From the NCBI GenBank assembly GCA_913062925.1, contig CAJXWJ010000018.1, forward strand, positions 1 through 53,544: a DNA stretch of 53,544 nt. The letters are read 5' to 3'. Each line of letters starts with the position of its first letter. Within the stretch, counting starts at the first letter, position 1. Shown piece after piece: positions 35,457 to 43,739 of this stretch. The DNA is from an uncultured Pseudorhodobacter sp. (GTDB taxonomy: Bacteria > Pseudomonadota > Alphaproteobacteria > Rhodobacterales > Rhodobacteraceae). A program made the translations under genes and the position numbers. The notes beneath the pieces were generated by a model, which worked only from the letters and a program-made list of their open reading frames with translations, did no database searches and was not told the origin of the DNA.

Positions 35457-36734
35457 TTACTGCTCGTGCCAATCCAGCCAAACTTGCAGCCGCGCCGAGA
35501 TCGCTTCGGCAATCGCCTCATCCTCGATCTCGCCAATCGCCTCGGCCAGAAAGGCCAAAACCAGCAAGGATTGCGCTGCCCGCAGCGGCACCCCGCGCGA
35601 GCGCAGGTAGAACAAAGCCGTCTCGTCGATCGCCCCCGAGGTTGACCCGTGGCTGCATTTTACATCATCGGCATAGATTTCCAGCTCGGGCTTGGCCAAA
35701 AACTGGCTGTCGCCGTCCAGCAGCAGCGCTTGGCTGATCTGATAGCCGTCGGTCTTTTGCGCGCCCTGTTTCACCAAGATCTTGCCTTGAAACACGCCAA
35801 CAGCGCCGTTTTTCAGCACCTTTTTGAACACCTGACGGCTTTCGCAGCGCTCGGCGGCATGGGTGATGAAGACCGTGTCGTCTTGCTGCACAGCCCCCTC
35901 GCCCAAAGCCGCACCCGCGACATGGGCGCTGGAGTCATTGCCCAAAAGCTCCATCACCGCCTCGTTGCGGGTCAGTTTGCCGTCTGCGGTCATGGTAAAG
36001 GATTTGAACGCCGCTTCTTGGCCGATGCGGGCAAAGATATGGGTCAGGGTGCTGTCATTCTCGACCCGGCCCTGGGCGCGGATGTGGTGAAAGCGCGCAC
36101 CATCGGCGATGTCGACTTCGGTCACCAGATTGACGCGCGCGCCAGCGGTGCCTTGCTCGAGCAAGGTCAGCTCGGAACCCGCCTCCATCTTCACGCAGTG
36201 ATGCAGGATCGCATCGCAACCTGCTGATGTGGCGCGGTAAATCAGGCTGATAGGCTTTGACGGCTTGCCCGTCACATGGATCAAAACACCCTCGCCTGCA
36301 AAGGCCGTGTTCAGCGTAGCCAAGGGGCGCTGCACCGGGGATTGCCCGCGCGCCTCAAGCTGACCAAACAGGTCGGCGGCCCAATGGATATCGGCTTTGG
36401 CTTGCGACAAGACCGCAAGGCTGACGCCCTCAAGCGCCAAGGGGTCCGATTGTGCCGCGTCAAACTGGCCGTCAACAAAGACCAGTTTCAAACAGTCTAA
36501 ATCGGTAAACAGCGCTGGTTCTTCGGTTGTGGCGGTGCCCACAGCAGGCTGCGGCGCCACCAAGGTTGCGGGATTGGTATAGCGCCAATATTCATCGCGC
36601 TTGGCAGGCAGGCCCATCGCCGTCAGCCGCGCCAAGGCTTCGGTGCGCAGAGCGCCCTGCCAACCTGCGGCGTCAAAGCTTAATCCTGCAATCCGCGCCG
36701 CAAGCGCGTCTTGTTTTGCTTGTGCGACAGCCAT
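35457..36734 (-). CDS. sufD: SufD, scaffold subunit of the SufBCD complex
   Basis: This 425-residue beta-helix scaffold protein pairs with SufB and the SufC ATPase to build iron-sulfur clusters. The C-terminal core CSHGSTSGAIDETALFYLRSRGVPL is diagnostic; CSHGST holds the conserved Cys/His pair at the SufB-SufD interface. The N-terminal part (KRDEYWRYTNPATL) is also typical. The ATG overlaps the sufC TGA by one base (TGATG), and GGAGG lies 8 nt upstream. Confidence 0.95.
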   Translation of the reverse strand: MAVAQAKQDALAARIAGLSFDAAGWQGALRTEALARLTAMGLPAKRDEYWRYTNPATLVAPQPAVGTATTEEPALFTDLDCLKLVFVDGQFDAAQSDPLALEGVSLAVLSQAKADIHWAADLFGQLEARGQSPVQRPLATLNTAFAGEGVLIHVTGKPSKPISLIYRATSAGCDAILHHCVKMEAGSELTLLEQGTAGARVNLVTEVDIADGARFHHIRAQGRVENDSTLTHIFARIGQEAAFKSFTMTADGKLTRNEAVMELLGNDSSAHVAGAALGEGAVQQDDTVFITHAAERCESRQVFKKVLKNGAVGVFQGKILVKQGAQKTDGYQISQALLLDGDSQFLAKPELEIYADDVKCSHGSTSGAIDETALFYLRSRGVPLRAAQSLLVLAFLAEAIGEIEDEAIAEAISARLQVWLDWHEQ

Positions 36735-37489
36735 CACTCGGCCTCCGCCAACAGATCTGCATAGCCGTTGTTTTCAACTTCCAAGGCAAGCTCTGGCCCG
36801 CCGGTCTTGATGATCCGGCCCGCCGCCATGATATGCACGACATCGGGTTTGATATGGTCCAGCAAGCGCTGATAGTGGGTGATCACCAGAAACGACCGCC
36901 CCGCCCCGCGCAGCGCGTTCACACCTTCAGACACCAACTTCATCGCATCAACATCAAGGCCCGAGTCGGTCTCGTCCAGAATGCACATCTTGGGTTCCAG
37001 CATCGCCATCTGAAGGATTTCGTTGCGCTTTTTCTCGCCGCCCGAAAAGCCTACGTTGACCGGACGCTTCAACATATCGGCGTCGATTTGCAAGGTTTTC
37101 GCCTTTTCGCGCACCACTTTCAGAAACTCGCCGGCGGTCAGTTCCGGCTCGCCACGGGTTTTGCGCTGCGCGTTCACCGCGGTGCGCAAAAACGTCATAT
37201 TGCCGACACCAGGGATTTCGACCGGATATTGGAAGGCCAGAAACAAGCCCGCCGCTGCGCGCGCCTCGGGCTCCATCTCTAGCAATTCTTGGCCCTCAAG
37301 CAGCGCCGAGCCTTGGGTGACCTGATAGCCATCGCGCCCTGACAGCACATAAGACAGCGTCGATTTGCCTGACCCGTTTGGCCCCATGATCGCATGCACT
37401 TCGCCCGCGCCAATTTTCAGATCGACACCGCGCAGGATGACCTTGTCTTCTTCTTCAAGTTTCACATGCAGGTTCTTGATTTCCAGCAT
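36734..37489 (-). CDS. sufC: SufC, ATPase of the SufBCD complex
   Basis: This 251-residue ABC-type ATPase has Walker A GPNGSGKST (36-44), Q-loop FLAFQYPVEIPG, signature GFSGGEKKRNEILQM, Walker B CILDETDSGLDVDA and VITHYQRLL. The FSGGEKKR and DETDSGLD wording is specific to SufC. AAAGGAT precedes the ATG. sufC is separated from sufB by two methyltransferase-like genes, which is unusual. Confidence 0.97.
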   Translation of the reverse strand: MLEIKNLHVKLEEEDKVILRGVDLKIGAGEVHAIMGPNGSGKSTLSYVLSGRDGYQVTQGSALLEGQELLEMEPEARAAAGLFLAFQYPVEIPGVGNMTFLRTAVNAQRKTRGEPELTAGEFLKVVREKAKTLQIDADMLKRPVNVGFSGGEKKRNEILQMAMLEPKMCILDETDSGLDVDAMKLVSEGVNALRGAGRSFLVITHYQRLLDHIKPDVVHIMAAGRIIKTGGPELALEVENNGYADLLAEAE

Positions 37490-37510
37490 TTTTTTATCCT
37501 TTAGGCTAAC

Positions 37511-38104
37511 TCAGCGGGTGAGCAGAAATGTTTGCATGATCCACAGCAGCCGGTCCGCCGGAACCGCCATGGGGGTGAGTTCAAAAAGCGCCATACGACC
37601 GATGATCTCGACCGGTTTCATCAGGCTTTCAACCCGATGATATTCGCGGCGGTCGACGTAATCGTCCCAAAGCACCAAGGTCGGCTTGCTGATGCGAAAC
37701 AGCGTCGCAAGAAAACAGCCCGCCCGAAAGCGGCCATCAATCAGCACCACATCGGGGTGGTGAAACTCGGGCAGATCCCAGACGCCCAAAGCATAGGCCG
37801 GCCAATCGCGAAACGTCGCCTCGCCTTTTGGAAAGGCCCAAGCTTTGGTTGGCCCGATGTCGGCGTAATGCATGGTCAAATCCGCCAAAGGCGGCGTCTG
37901 GGCAAAGTAGCCCTGCATCATTGCAAGCCAAGCGGCATCGCCCTCGACCGAAGTCACCCGCTTGCCCGCCATCTCAGCCGCAACAACCGTGGACCCGCCG
38001 GAGCCATACTCCAAGATCACATCCGCCCCCGCATAACTCAGCGTCAAGAGCTTGGCCTCTGCCTCTGGCATGGTAAGTTTGGGGCGAAGGATTTCAGGCG
38101 TCAT
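37511..38104 (-). CDS. Putative SAM-dependent methyltransferase-like protein in the suf operon
   Basis: This 197-residue protein shows VILEYGSGGSTVVAAEMAGKRVTSVEGD near 31-58, resembling motifs I and II of class I methyltransferases, and a later PDVVLIDGRFRAGC. The rest is not recognisable, so substrate and even catalysis are uncertain. ATG 38104 was preferred over 38155, because the extra 17 residues fall across a hairpin and are cysteine-rich. It sits 21 nt before sufC. Confidence 0.7.
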   Translation of the reverse strand: MTPEILRPKLTMPEAEAKLLTLSYAGADVILEYGSGGSTVVAAEMAGKRVTSVEGDAAWLAMMQGYFAQTPPLADLTMHYADIGPTKAWAFPKGEATFRDWPAYALGVWDLPEFHHPDVVLIDGRFRAGCFLATLFRISKPTLVLWDDYVDRREYHRVESLMKPVEIIGRMALFELTPMAVPADRLLWIMQTFLLTR

Positions 38105-38134
38105 CCTGCCACCTTTGCAGCAGTCATCTGTGCC

Positions 38135-38154
38135 TGTGCAGAAAAAACTGCACA
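38135..38154 (-). other. Perfect hairpin inside the suf operon
   Basis: The 7-bp arms TGTGCAG and CTGCACA enclose a loop that reads T6 on the transcribed strand, between the FkbM gene stop and the next start. It could be an RNA-processing site or weak attenuator separating sufB-FkbM from the sufC part. Confidence 0.5.
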
Positions 38155-38191
38155 CCGCAAAGCAGAAAAGAGACGCAGCAGATCACGCAAG

Positions 38192-38920
38192 TTACGAGCC
38201 CTCTGGCTGCGGCACCAAGAGAAAATTCTTATTCTCCCGATAGCGTTTATAGGTGTCGCGGATCAGATACCGGCTTTCAGCCGCCCAAGCCTGAAACGCC
38301 TCGATATTCTCGACATCAACCTCGACGAACATAATCGGCCGCTCGCGCGCGATGGTCTCGCGCAGCCCCGCCAACACCCGCATTTCCATGCCTTCGACGT
38401 CAAGCTTAATGAAATCAATCTTCTGGCCCGCCAAAGCCTCGTCGCCGCGGATCACTTCCAGATCTCCGCTGCCCTCGACCATGCGGCCACCGCCCAGATT
38501 GCGGTCGGGCACATCCATGCCCAACCCCTTGGCAGAGCTGTCCGACAGGCCCAAGCCAAGATGCTGATCGTCGCATTGATCCATCACGCCGTTCAGCGTC
38601 AGATTAGAGCGCAACACGGCAATCGCAACTGGATTTGGTTCGAACAGAATAACCTTGGCCACATTCAGAAACTTCAGCGCAAACAACGCGTGATTGCCAA
38701 TATTCGAGCCGATGTCACAAAATACCATGCCAGGACGGCAATTTTTGCGGATGATCTCAAGCTCTTCTTCTTCGTAGAACTCGCCTCGAACATGTTTTTT
38801 CTGGATCACATCCTTGGGATTGGTGATGGTGAAAAAAACCGGCTTGCCCCAAATTTTGGCGCAAACAATTTCCGCCATCGGCGTGCGATAGACTGCTGAT
38901 TTTTTCTGCTCTGACTTCAC
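38192..38920 (-). CDS. FkbM-family methyltransferase in the suf operon
   Basis: This 242-residue methyltransferase has motif [20 protein letters not shown] near 65-83, then VILFEPNP and [16 protein letters not shown], the FkbM-family fingerprint. It resembles the second FkbM gene at 45003. Its ATG overlaps the sufB stop (ATGA), so it is co-translated with sufB. The sequence looks somewhat more AT-rich than its neighbours, possibly from transfer. Family members modify small molecules or sugars; nothing links it directly to iron-sulfur chemistry. Confidence 0.82.
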   Translation of the reverse strand: MKSEQKKSAVYRTPMAEIVCAKIWGKPVFFTITNPKDVIQKKHVRGEFYEEEELEIIRKNCRPGMVFCDIGSNIGNHALFALKFLNVAKVILFEPNPVAIAVLRSNLTLNGVMDQCDDQHLGLGLSDSSAKGLGMDVPDRNLGGGRMVEGSGDLEVIRGDEALAGQKIDFIKLDVEGMEMRVLAGLRETIARERPIMFVEVDVENIEAFQAWAAESRYLIRDTYKRYRENKNFLLVPQPEGS

Positions 38921-40440
38921 CCCACACTCCCTTCAAGTGAGATAGCCACAAGGCTTTGCGCCTCCATGGCAAATTCCATTGGCAGGGCTTGCAGAACTTC
39001 TTTACAAAAACCGTTCACCACCAACGCAACTGCTTCTTCTTCGTCCATCCCGCGCGAGCGGCAATAGAACAACTGATCGTCATCAACCTTAGAGGTCGTC
39101 GCCTCGTGCTCGACGCGGCTCGAATTGTTTTTCACTTCGATATAGGGCACGGTATGGGCGCCGCATTTATCGCCAATCAGCAGGCTGTCGCATTGGGTGT
39201 AATTGCGGCTGTCGGTGGCCTTTGGATGCATCGACACCAGCCCTCGATAGGTGTTCTGCGCCCGCCCTGCCGAAATGCCCTTGGACACGATGCGGCTTTT
39301 GGTGCGCTTGCCAAGATGGATCATCTTGGTGCCAGTGTCGGCTTGTTGGGCGTTGTTGGCGATGGCGATGGAATAGAACTCGCCTTGGCTGTCATCGCCG
39401 CGCAGAATGCACGACGGGTATTTCCAGGTGATCGCCGAGCCGGTTTCAACTTGGGTCCACATCACTTTGGCGCGGTCACCACGGCAATCGGCGCGCTTGG
39501 TGACAAAGTTATAGATGCCGCCGACGCCGTTTTCATCGCCCGGATACCAGTTTTGCACCGTGGAATATTTCACCTCGGCGTCTTTCAGGATCACAAGTTC
39601 CACCACCGCCGCATGCAGCTGATTGGTGTCACGCTTGGGCGCCGTGCAGCCTTCCAGATAGCTGACATAGGCGCCCTCGTCGGCGATGATCAGCGTGCGT
39701 TCAAACTGGCCGGTGTTTTCGGCATTGATGCGGAAATAGGTCGAAAGCTCCATCGGGCAGCGGGTGCCTTTGGGGATATAGACAAAGGAACCGTCTGAAA
39801 ACACAGCCGAATTCAGCGTGGCAAAAAAGTTATCCGACTGCGGCACAACCGAGCCAAGGTATTGCTTGACCAGTTCAGGATGCTCTTTGATCGCTTCTGA
39901 AATCGAGCAAAAGATCACCCCGGCCTTGGCAAGTTCCGCCTTAAAGGTGGTGCCAAGCGAGACGCTGTCGAACACCGCATCGACGGCAACCTTGCGCTCG
40001 CCCATGGTCTCGGCGCCCTCGACACCTGCCAAGATCATCTGCTCTTGCAGCGGAATCCCCAGCTTGGCGTAGGTGGCCAGCAGTTTCGGGTCAACCTCGT
40101 CCAAGGATTTCGGCTTGGTCGCCATGCTTTTCGGCGTCGCGTAGTAATACTGATCTTGGTAGTCGATGGTGGGATAGTTCAGCATCGCCCAATCGGGTTC
40201 TTCCATCTGCAACCAGCGCGCATAGGCCGCCAAACGCCAATCCAGCATCCATTGTGGCTCGCCGTTCTTTTCCGAGATCAGCCGCACGATGTCTTCGGAC
40301 ACGCCCTTGGGCGCGTAATCCATTTCAATCTCGGTGGACCAGCCATGCTTATAGGTGCCCGACATTGCATTCACGGTTTCAATCGTCTCGCGATCAACCC
40401 CGTCGCGCACTTCCAGTTCAACGTCCGTCATGGCATTCAT
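38917..40440 (-). CDS. sufB: SufB, core scaffold of the SufBCD complex
   Basis: This 507-residue scaffold is where the nascent iron-sulfur cluster forms. Family features are [19 protein letters not shown] near the N-terminus, [20 protein letters not shown], and a C-terminal [26 protein letters not shown] followed by [21 protein letters not shown]. The TQCDS cysteine corresponds to the proposed cluster/persulfide site. It starts 31 nt after the cysteine desulfurase stop and overlaps the FkbM gene by 4 nt. Confidence 0.97.
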   Translation of the reverse strand: MNAMTDVELEVRDGVDRETIETVNAMSGTYKHGWSTEIEMDYAPKGVSEDIVRLISEKNGEPQWMLDWRLAAYARWLQMEEPDWAMLNYPTIDYQDQYYYATPKSMATKPKSLDEVDPKLLATYAKLGIPLQEQMILAGVEGAETMGERKVAVDAVFDSVSLGTTFKAELAKAGVIFCSISEAIKEHPELVKQYLGSVVPQSDNFFATLNSAVFSDGSFVYIPKGTRCPMELSTYFRINAENTGQFERTLIIADEGAYVSYLEGCTAPKRDTNQLHAAVVELVILKDAEVKYSTVQNWYPGDENGVGGIYNFVTKRADCRGDRAKVMWTQVETGSAITWKYPSCILRGDDSQGEFYSIAIANNAQQADTGTKMIHLGKRTKSRIVSKGISAGRAQNTYRGLVSMHPKATDSRNYTQCDSLLIGDKCGAHTVPYIEVKNNSSRVEHEATTSKVDDDQLFYCRSRGMDEEEAVALVVNGFCKEVLQALPMEFAMEAQSLVAISLEGSVG

Positions 40441-40471
40441 CCTGTCTTATCATGGCGTTGCCGCCTTTTTT

Positions 40472-41515
40472 TCACGCGATGCGCGAAAGAATACGTTTGT
40501 AGTCGCGGCTCCAGCTTTGCACAAAGCGCAGCACCGCCTCTTCTGTCACATCTGGCCCCAACGAGATGCGGATCGCCTGTCCGGCAAGCGCCTCGTCAAA
40601 ACCCATCGCGCGCAGCACGCGGCTGGCGCGCACCTTGCCGCTAGAGCAGGCAGAGCCTGCCGAAACCGCAAAGCCCGCAAGGTCCATCGCCATCACCTGC
40701 GTCTCGCCTTTCCAGCCGGGCGCGATCAGGGTCAGGGTGTTGGGCAAACGCGCAACGCTATTCCCGACAGAAATAGTATTAAATCCCTCGGCAGACAATG
40801 CTGAATCTAGAATATTTCTAATTTCGGCAACGCGATCCCAGACGCCATTGGCCAAATCACGCGCCGCAGCCTCGGCTGCTGCGGCAAATCCGGCGATGCC
40901 GATCAGGTTTTCGGTGCCCGCACGCCGCCCCATTTCCTGCCCGCCGCCGCGCAATTGCGCGCTGACATCAAGCCCGCGCCGCAGCACCAGCGCGCCAATC
41001 CCCTTTGGCCCGCCGATTTTATGCGCCGAAACCAAGCCCATCTGACAGCCCAACCAATTAAAGGCGATCGGCAGCTTGCCAAAACCCTGTGTCAGATCCG
41101 ACACCGCAAGCCCCTCTGGCAGGTCCTGCAAGATGCCGGTTTCTGAATTGGCAATTTGCAGCGCAGATTGCGCGGGGTCTGACACCGTCACACGGCCCTG
41201 TGCATCCACGGGCAGGCTTGGCGCGCACCAAGCGGCCACCGCGTCATGTTCGACATCGCCGCAAACCAGCCCTCGCCCGGCACAGGCCAAGGCTGCGGCT
41301 TCGGTGGCGCTCGAGGTAAAGACAATATCCGCGCCATCCGCACCCAAGGCCGAGGCGATCTGGCCGCGCGCGCGCTCCATCATCGCTTTGGCCGCGCGCC
41401 CTTCGCGGTGCACCGACGAAGGGTTGCCTTGCAGATCCATCGCCGCAATCATCGCAGCCCGCGCTTCAGGGCGCAGCGGTGTGGTGGCGTTCCAATCCAG
41501 ATAGCTGCGGCTCAT
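40472..41515 (-). CDS. Group I (IscS/NifS-like) cysteine desulfurase
   Basis: This 347-residue PLP enzyme releases sulfur from cysteine. The PLP lysine is K166 in SAHKIGGPKG and the persulfide cysteine is C290 in SAGSACSSGKV. It is shorter than E. coli IscS (about 404). The operon thus holds two desulfurases, this one and SufS. Codons 231-253 form an AT-rich patch (40757-40825) using AGA, CTA, TCA, GGA and repeated ATT/AAT, unlike the surrounding GC-rich codons, and containing an Irr-box-like palindrome. ATG overlaps the iscR stop by 4 nt. Confidence 0.94.
   Translation of the reverse strand: MSRSYLDWNATTPLRPEARAAMIAAMDLQGNPSSVHREGRAAKAMMERARGQIASALGADGADIVFTSSATEAAALACAGRGLVCGDVEHDAVAAWCAPSLPVDAQGRVTVSDPAQSALQIANSETGILQDLPEGLAVSDLTQGFGKLPIAFNWLGCQMGLVSAHKIGGPKGIGALVLRRGLDVSAQLRGGGQEMGRRAGTENLIGIAGFAAAAEAAARDLANGVWDRVAEIRNILDSALSAEGFNTISVGNSVARLPNTLTLIAPGWKGETQVMAMDLAGFAVSAGSACSSGKVRASRVLRAMGFDEALAGQAIRISLGPDVTEEAVLRFVQSWSRDYKRILSRIA
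40806..40822. promoter_or_regulatory. Irr-box-like palindrome inside the cysteine desulfurase gene
   Basis: TCTAGAA-TAT-TTCTAAT carries the same TAGAA-N3-TTCTA core as the operon-promoter site at 42069. It coincides with the rare-codon island, suggesting the sequence is kept for a reason beyond the protein. Just downstream on the minus strand, TTGTCT-N17-TATTTC could be a weak internal promoter serving sufB onward. Confidence 0.45.
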
Positions 41516-41979
41516 TCATCCACCACCCGAAACAGCGCTGGCACCGCAGGGCATGGCGTCACCACATTTTCGATCACATCCGACAGCCGCATCTGGTGCA
41601 AAAACACATAGACATGCGCCGAAAGCCCTTCCCACAGCCGGTTGGTCAGGCTTTGCGCCCGCGTGCCCGAAACCCCGCCCGAAGCCCCTGCCCCCGAATG
41701 CATCGCATCGACATTTTCTTCGACCGCTTCCATCACCTCGGAAATCCGGATCGCATCGGGGCTTTTGGCCAGACGATAGCCGCCACCCGGCCCGCGCACC
41801 GCCTCGACCAGACCAGCGCGGCGCAATTTGACAAACAACTGTTCCAGATAGGGCAAAGACAGATCCTGACGCTTGGCGATTTCGGCCAAAGACATCAGCT
41901 CGTCGCCGCCCGATCCCTCGGCCAGCGCCAGATCGGCCAGCGCCACCATGGCATAACGCCCCTTTGTCGACAGTTTCAT
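41512..41979 (-). CDS. iscR: IscR-type Rrf2 regulator lacking the usual cluster cysteines
   Basis: This 155-residue Rrf2-family regulator has the winged-helix STKGRYAMVALADLALAEG and LSLPYLEQLFVKLRRAGLVEAVRGPGGGY, and sits first in the isc-suf operon. In E. coli IscR three cysteines and a histidine hold the 2Fe-2S cluster. Here that region reads MHSGAGASGGVSGTRAQSLTN, with no cysteine and Asn for the histidine. The only cysteine is C143 near the C-terminus (TPCPAV). This matches what I recall for Rhodobacter sphaeroides IscR, described as a divergent cluster-binding type. It probably represses its own operon. Confidence 0.92.
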   Translation of the reverse strand: MKLSTKGRYAMVALADLALAEGSGGDELMSLAEIAKRQDLSLPYLEQLFVKLRRAGLVEAVRGPGGGYRLAKSPDAIRISEVMEAVEENVDAMHSGAGASGGVSGTRAQSLTNRLWEGLSAHVYVFLHQMRLSDVIENVVTPCPAVPALFRVVDE

Positions 41980-42068
41980 CCACTCACCCGTGCAAATTGT
42001 TGACTTTCCATTGACGATTGGAGCGCGTCCGCTTAACTCAACTCCAGTCCATGGGCGGCAGCAGCCGC

Positions 42069-42085
42069 TTTAGAATGGTTCTAGG
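42069..42085. promoter_or_regulatory. Irr-box (ICE)-like palindrome over the iscR -10
   Basis: TTTAGAA-TGG-TTCTAGG matches the iron-control-element pattern TTTAGAA-N3-TTCTAAA at 12 of 14 arm positions. It overlaps the predicted -10 of the isc-suf promoter, so bound Irr would repress. Confidence 0.65.
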
Positions 42086-42106
42086 ATATCCGAGCGAATT
42101 TGTCAA
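42078..42106 (-). promoter_or_regulatory. Predicted isc-suf operon promoter
   Basis: On the minus strand, a consensus TTGACA (42106-42101), a 17-nt spacer and TAGAAC (42083-42078). The -35 lies in the centre of one palindrome and the -10 inside an Irr-like box. A leader of about 90 nt follows before iscR. Confidence 0.6.
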
Positions 42107-42116
42107 CAAATCGCTC
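42092..42116. promoter_or_regulatory. Imperfect palindrome over the isc-suf -35
   Basis: Arms GAGCGAATTTGT and ACAAATCGCTC flank a central CA; one extra A breaks full symmetry. It covers the -35 and lies between iscR and the divergent hydrolase gene. It is a candidate site for IscR autoregulation. Confidence 0.5.
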
Positions 42117-42138
42117 AGCAACATGCACCGGAGTGTAC

Positions 42139-42798
42139 ATGCCCGAAGTTATTTTCGCCGGCCCAGAAGGCCGTATCGAAGGCCGCTACCACCCGCAAAA
42201 AGAGCGGGATGCGCCGATTGCGATCGTGCTGCATCCGCACCCTGCCTATGGCGGCACGATGAACAACAAGGTTGTCTACAACCTGCATTACGCCTTTTAT
42301 AACATGGGCTTTACCGTGATGCGGTTTAACTTCCGTGGGGTCGGGCGCAGTCAGGGCGAATATGACATGGGCATCGGCGAGCTGTCGGATGCGGCCTCGG
42401 CGCTGGATTATCTGCAATCGATGAACCAAAACTCAAAGCATTGCTGGGTTGCGGGCTTTTCCTTTGGCGCCTGGATCGGCATGCAGCTTTTGATGCGCCG
42501 CCCCGAGATCACGGGGTTTATCTCGGTCGCGCCTCCGGCCAATCTTTACGATTTCTCGTTCCTTGCGCCCTGCCCGGCTTCGGGTCTGGTGATCAACGGC
42601 ACCGCAGATAAAGTGGCGCCGCCGAAAGACACCGTCAGCCTTGTGAACAAGCTGCACGAGCAAAAGGGCATCACCGTCACCCACACCCAGATCGAGGGCG
42701 CGGATCACTTCTTCAAAGACGAAGAGGCGCATATGAACCCAATGATCGACCATGTTTCGACCTATGTGAAGCGTCGTTTGGGCGAGACAACCCGCTAA
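42139..42798 (+). CDS. Alpha/beta-hydrolase
   Basis: This 219-residue hydrolase has nucleophile S108 in GFSFG (G-x-S-x-G), an oxyanion-side LHPHPAYGGT near 31-40, an acidic residue in INGTADKVAPP and the catalytic histidine in GADHFF. The HPHP...GGTMNNKVV start is typical of a bacterial subfamily of uncharacterised esterase-like proteins. ATG 42139 has CGGAG upstream. It diverges from iscR, sharing the regulatory region, and its stop overlaps the next start by one base. Confidence 0.85.
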   Translation: MPEVIFAGPEGRIEGRYHPQKERDAPIAIVLHPHPAYGGTMNNKVVYNLHYAFYNMGFTVMRFNFRGVGRSQGEYDMGIGELSDAASALDYLQSMNQNSKHCWVAGFSFGAWIGMQLLMRRPEITGFISVAPPANLYDFSFLAPCPASGLVINGTADKVAPPKDTVSLVNKLHEQKGITVTHTQIEGADHFFKDEEAHMNPMIDHVSTYVKRRLGETTR

Positions 42799-43061
42799 TG
42801 TCGGTGCTGGAAGATATGGGCGATGCTTTGGCGCGCGATGTGATTTCAGCTATGGAAGAGCTGGGAGACGATCGTTTTTTTGACAAGGTTTCCAAAGTCT
42901 TGCTGGATGCCTCGCCCACAATGCAAGAGGCGTTTTTAACCGCCTATCGCGTGCGGGTGGCCGAAAAGCGTGGCCGTGCCTATATCGAAGCTGCGCTGAA
43001 AGCCAAGCGCGAGGGCCGTGAAGGCCCCCGCGTCGTGATGGACCAAGGCGGCGGCCATTGA
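42798..43061 (+). CDS. Small conserved-looking protein, function unknown
   Basis: This 87-residue, mostly helical, charged protein (LARDVISAMEELGDDRFFDKVSKVLLDAS near 11-39) has a basic C-terminal part. It has no recognisable domain or membrane segment. It is embedded between the hydrolase (1-nt overlap) and the HD-domain gene (4-nt TTGA overlap), so it is surely translated within this operon. Confidence 0.75.
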   Translation: MSVLEDMGDALARDVISAMEELGDDRFFDKVSKVLLDASPTMQEAFLTAYRVRVAEKRGRAYIEAALKAKREGREGPRVVMDQGGGH

Positions 43062-43648
43062 CCGATCGCCTCGAGGCTCAGTTTGCCTTTCTGAACGAGG
43101 CTGACCGGCTGAAATCGGTGCTGCGCGCCACCACTTTGGTGGATGGCTCGCGGCGCGAAAACTCGGGCGAACATTCCTGGCATCTGGCGCTCTATGCGCT
43201 GATCTTGGCCGATCAGGCTGATCCGGATGTCGATATAAACCGCGTACTGCGGATGCTGTTGATCCATGACCTTGTCGAGATTGATGTAGGCGATGTGCCG
43301 ATTCATTCGGCCAATGGCCAAGCTCACGGCAGTACGTCCGTACAAGATTGCGAAGCTGCGGCAGCTGTCCGCATTTTTGGCCTGCTGCCCCCCGATCTGG
43401 GCCAAGCTTTGCTGGCGCTTTGGCAAGAGTTCGAGGCAGCCGAGACCCCAGACGCGATCTTTGCCAAATCGCTGGACCGCGTGCAGCCGGTGATGGCCAA
43501 TATGATGTCCGGCGGCGGCACTTGGATTGAATACAACGTCACAGCCCAGCAGTTGGAAGACCGCGTCGGCGTCAAGGTCGCGCGCGGTGCGCCGAAGCTT
43601 TGGGATTGGGTCAAGCAAAAGACCGCCGGTTATTTTCAGACAGGCTAA
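43058..43648 (+). CDS. HD-domain protein, YfbR-like 5'-nucleotidase family
   Basis: This 196-residue phosphohydrolase has HD-domain metal ligands H39 (SGEHSWHLAL) and H70-D71 (LLIHDLVEIDVGD). EHSWHLAL and HDLVEIDVGDVP resemble YfbR-type deoxynucleotidases, which dephosphorylate dNMPs. The start is TTG 43058 overlapping the previous stop, since no ATG precedes the conserved region. A terminator follows its stop. Confidence 0.85.
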   Translation: MTDRLEAQFAFLNEADRLKSVLRATTLVDGSRRENSGEHSWHLALYALILADQADPDVDINRVLRMLLIHDLVEIDVGDVPIHSANGQAHGSTSVQDCEAAAAVRIFGLLPPDLGQALLALWQEFEAAETPDAIFAKSLDRVQPVMANMMSGGGTWIEYNVTAQQLEDRVGVKVARGAPKLWDWVKQKTAGYFQTG

Positions 43649-43653
43649 GTTTT

Positions 43654-43684
43654 CGGTATACCGCTGCATACCGTCTTTTCTTTT
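43654..43684 (+). terminator. Rho-independent terminator after the HD-domain gene
   Basis: A CGGTAT arm (43654-43659), an 8-nt loop and an ATACCG arm (43668-43673) are followed by TCTTTTCTTTT. Confidence 0.75.
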
Positions 43685-43739
43685 ACGCAATTTTCACCTA
43701 AAGCAGCCATAAGCGAATCCATATAGTTAAGGGGCTGAT

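Noticed and set aside
38192-38920. FkbM gene as a recent mobile insertion
   Set aside because: It looks more AT-rich, but no repeats or integrase flank it, and the 4-nt overlap with sufB indicates an established operon member.
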